A stretch of DNA of 16,487 nt, from NCBI GenBank assembly GCA_964496755.1, contig CAZCBD010000038.1:1-16487 (forward strand), given 5' to 3'. A program made the position numbers and the translations under genes. The DNA is from CAZCBD01 sp964496755 (GTDB lineage Bacteria; Bacteroidota; Ignavibacteria; Ignavibacteriales; Melioribacteraceae). This document shows positions 14,409 through 16,487 of the stretch, piece after piece (the first letter of the stretch is position 1; each line of letters begins with the position of its first letter). A model generated the notes under the pieces. It worked only from the letters and a program-made list of their open reading frames with translations. It did not search any database and was not told where the DNA came from.

Positions 14409-15224
14409 TTAAGTGTTTCTCAGCTTCAAAATAAACACAAAAAGGTAGACTGTACCGGTTACCAAAATAATTGTTGCTCCGGTTGGAATATTTAAACTGT
14501 ACGAAACAAAAAGTCCGGTTAAACTTGTTAGTAAAACAATAATTGAAGATTTTACAATCATTTGCAACAAACTTTTCGAAAACATTCGGGCAATGGCGCT
14601 TGGTAATGTTAATAATGCAATTACTAAAATCAATCCTACCGTTTGAACTAAAATTACAATGGTTAATGCAATAAATATTAAAAGCGTAAGATAAATTAGT
14701 TTTGTTTTCAGGTTTCTAATAATTGAAAACTCTTCATCAAAAAGTACAAACACAATTTGTTTGTAATAAAAAGAGAGTACCAGTATTAAAATTAAATCGA
14801 GGCAAATAAGTAAAAGAATGCTGCTTTTGGAAATCATCAAAATATTTCCGAAAAGAAAAGAAAATAAATCCACACTATAACCCGGAGTCAGATAAGTTAG
14901 TATAATTCCAACAGCCATACCGATAGCCCAAACCGCACTAATAATGGTATCCTCGCTTTCTTTGAAATTTAATTTTATCCAACCTATAATTAATGCGGCA
15001 ATTATTGCAAAAGAAACAGCACCATATAAATAGTCAATTCCTAAAAAATAAGCGGCTCCAATTCCGCCCATAACTGCATGAGCAATCCCGCCGCCAAGGT
15101 ACGAAATTCTTTTTACAACTATTACCGAGCCCGATATTCCACACGCTATGCTTGAAAATAAAATTGCTAGTAGTGCATTTTGTAAGAAAGTATATTCAAA
15201 ATATGGTGCAAAAAAATCTAACAT
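14409..15224 (-). CDS. znuB: Zinc/manganese ABC transporter permease (ABC-3, ZnuB-like)
   Basis: A 271-residue integral membrane permease of the ABC-3 family, which carries Zn2+, Mn2+ or Fe2+ inward. The N-terminus LDFFAPYFEYTFLQNALLA and the following GSVIVVKRISYLGGGIAHAVMGG (about 34-56) are the conserved family start and first cytoplasmic loop that contacts the ATPase. About eight membrane helices follow, and the late motif ALLTLPSAIARMFSKS is also characteristic. ATG at 15224 is chosen because it overlaps the ATPase stop as TAATG, a coupled start; a GTG at 15236 would add four residues. It is the last gene of the operon and its stop is three bases from that of the convergent transporter. 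The metal cannot be decided from this subunit. Confidence 0.93.
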   Translation of the reverse strand: MLDFFAPYFEYTFLQNALLAILFSSIACGISGSVIVVKRISYLGGGIAHAVMGGIGAAYFLGIDYLYGAVSFAIIAALIIGWIKLNFKESEDTIISAVWAIGMAVGIILTYLTPGYSVDLFSFLFGNILMISKSSILLLICLDLILILVLSFYYKQIVFVLFDEEFSIIRNLKTKLIYLTLLIFIALTIVILVQTVGLILVIALLTLPSAIARMFSKSLLQMIVKSSIIVLLTSLTGLFVSYSLNIPTGATIILVTGTVYLFVFILKLRNT

Positions 15225-15961
15225 TATAATCCACACTTATGTTTTATAATTGAAATATCAGTTTCATATAATTCATTGTAATTTGTTTTTGCAATTTCGC
15301 TTCGGGGGTGAATAGAAAGCGATTTGTTTATACAAGCAACTTTTTTTACATAAGATGAAATAAATCCCAAATCATGCGAAACAAAGATAATGGATAATTC
15401 ATTATTCAGCTCTTTAAGCAAATTATAAAACCCGATTTCCGCATTGCTATCAACACTTGCTGTTGGTTCGTCCAGCAAAAGAATTTTTGGTTCCGCAATA
15501 ATTGCTCGTGCAATTAAGCATCTTTGTTTTTGTCCGCCCGTTAAATTTCCGAATAATTCGTTTTTAACATTGTTAATGTTTAGCTTTTCAAAAATTTCAT
15601 CAATTTGTTTTTTTTTCTTTTTATTAAAAAAAGGTGTTACTGTTTTTTTATTAATAAGCCCCAAAGCAACAACTTCGTATGCCGTAATTGGAAATTTATC
15701 ATCTGTTTCCGAATATTGAGGAACATAGCCGATATGTTTTCGGGCAAATTCAGGGGCGGTGTTAAAAACCTGAATTGTTCCGGTCTGAGGTTTTAATAGC
15801 CCGAGTATTAACTTTAGTAAAGTTGTTTTACCGCCGCCGTTGGGGCCAATTACGCCGATAAAATCCCTTTCTTCAACAGACAGATTTATTTTATCTAAAA
15901 CCGGAATCTTAGAGTAACTAAAACTCAAGTCTTTTATTTCTATAATTTTTTTATTGTTCAT
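15224..15961 (-). CDS. znuC: Zinc/manganese ABC transporter ATP-binding protein (ZnuC-like)
   Basis: A 245-residue cytoplasmic ATPase that powers the ZnuB-like permease. All nucleotide-binding motifs are present: Walker A GPNGGGKT (39-46), Q loop with Q82 in YVPQYSE, signature LTGGQKQR (140-147, with Thr in place of the usual Ser), Walker B KILLLDEP (159-166), D loop SVD, and switch H196 in FVSHDLG. YVPQ and FPITAYEVVALG are typical of the metal-specific (ZnuC/MntB) ATPases. The start overlaps the stop of the binding-protein gene as ATGA, and its own stop overlaps the permease start as TAATG, so the three genes are translationally coupled. No oddities. Confidence 0.95.
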   Translation of the reverse strand: MNNKKIIEIKDLSFSYSKIPVLDKINLSVEERDFIGVIGPNGGGKTTLLKLILGLLKPQTGTIQVFNTAPEFARKHIGYVPQYSETDDKFPITAYEVVALGLINKKTVTPFFNKKKKKQIDEIFEKLNINNVKNELFGNLTGGQKQRCLIARAIIAEPKILLLDEPTASVDSNAEIGFYNLLKELNNELSIIFVSHDLGFISSYVKKVACINKSLSIHPRSEIAKTNYNELYETDISIIKHKCGL

Positions 15962-16487
15962 TTATTTATATTCTTTACTAGAGAATCTGAAATTGCAATT
16001 AAATTATTAAAATAGTTTTCTGCCAAAGGGTCAATCGAAATTACATTTCCGTTAATTTCTTTTGCAATTACTTTTGCAAGTTTTGTACTAAATTGTTTTG
16101 AAATAAAAATATTATAAAGTTTATGTTCTTTTGCAAACTCAACTATTTTTTTTATTGTGGCCGGCGGTGGTTCTTTACCTTCAACTTCAATAGGGATTTG
16201 TTTTAATCCGAATTGATCACAAAAATAACCCCAAGAGGGATGGAAAACAAGAATCCTTTTATTTTTTAATTTAGCTAATTTATTGGCAATAATATTTGAA
16301 ACCGAATCCAATTCCATTTTGAATTTCTTAAAATTATTTCTGAAAAAAAATTCTTTTTCAGGGTATTCCGAAATAAAAGCATTGCAAATATTTTTAGCTT
16401 GAATTTTTACTAATTCAGGACTTAGCCAAATGTGAGGATCTTTTCCACTATGTTGCCGATGTTTTCTATTGTTGTGATTATTATCTG
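15958..16487 (-). CDS. znuA: Metal ABC transporter substrate-binding protein, C-terminal part (ZnuA-like)
   Basis: The reading is open to the right edge of the window, so the N-terminal half and start are missing; 175 residues are visible. It is not a 119-residue protein starting at the ATG at 16317, because sense codons continue upstream with family motifs. These are a histidine-rich loop (HNNRKHRQH) just before DPHIWLSP, a hallmark of cluster A-I zinc/manganese binding proteins with a metal-ligand His. FHPSWGYFCDQFGL carries the next ligand His, and SIDPLAENYF the C-terminal Asp ligand. A His-rich loop at this place is typical of ZnuA and argues for zinc over manganese. The protein should be periplasmic and deliver metal to the permease. 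Its TGA overlaps the ATPase start as ATGA. Confidence 0.92.
   Translation of the reverse strand, partial: DNNHNNRKHRQHSGKDPHIWLSPELVKIQAKNICNAFISEYPEKEFFFRNNFKKFKMELDSVSNIIANKLAKLKNKRILVFHPSWGYFCDQFGLKQIPIEVEGKEPPPATIKKIVEFAKEHKLYNIFISKQFSTKLAKVIAKEINGNVISIDPLAENYFNNLIAISDSLVKNINK

Noticed and set aside
15958..16317. A stand-alone 119-residue minus-strand gene starting at ATG 16317
   Set aside because: The frame stays open upstream to the window edge and encodes the DPHIWLSP motif of a ZnuA-like protein, so the ATG is internal.

Overview
The window is an AT-rich bacterial chromosome segment, most likely from the Bacteroidota/Ignavibacteriota side of the FCB group. The lineage call is an inference. 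It rests on two promoters that fit the Bacteroidota pattern (TTG/TTTG, about 19-20 nt, then TAnnTTTG), one before the SRP RNA and one before the MerR-type gene. It is also supported by the low GC and an OmpP1/FadL outer-membrane protein, which implies a diderm cell. No integrase, transposase, CRISPR array, tRNA or rRNA was seen.

Layout. Bases 1-705: the end of an unidentified gene, the small SRP RNA (ffs), and a SixA-type histidine phosphatase on the minus strand. Bases 772-4685: a lysine-rich protein of unknown function, then two minus-strand genes, an NhaC-family Na+/H+ antiporter and the excision nuclease subunit UvrC. Bases 4689-5118: a 430-bp divergent intergenic region with a regulated-looking promoter and one possible micro-ORF. 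Bases 5119-8361: the most interesting part, a five-gene plus-strand operon ending at a clear hairpin terminator. Bases 8453-9769: a FadL/OmpP1 outer-membrane protein with its own terminator. Bases 9882-12122: a membrane-bound PAS histidine kinase interrupted by one in-frame TAA codon. Bases 12165-14405: a cation-chloride-cotransporter-like (SLC12-like) permease. Bases 14409-16487: a minus-strand zinc/manganese ABC transporter operon in the order binding protein (cut by the window edge), ATPase, permease, with ATGA and TAATG overlaps.

The five-gene operon encodes a MerR-type regulator with eight cysteines in its C-terminal half, a sulfide:quinone oxidoreductase, a DUF1641 protein, a single-cysteine TusE/DsrC-type sulfur carrier and a DsrE2-type sulfurtransferase. 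A coherent reading, which is inference, is that sulfide or polysulfide is sensed by the cysteine cluster. SQR then oxidises sulfide at the membrane, possibly docked by DUF1641, and the sulfane sulfur passes as a persulfide to the DsrE2-like and TusE/DsrC-like proteins. A perfect 11-bp inverted repeat lies over the predicted transcription start of the operon and is the obvious operator candidate.

The other notable points are the nonsense codon splitting the kinase, a 14-nt tandem duplication over the stop codon of the TusE/DsrC-like gene, and the loss of the second DsrC cysteine and loop in that protein.
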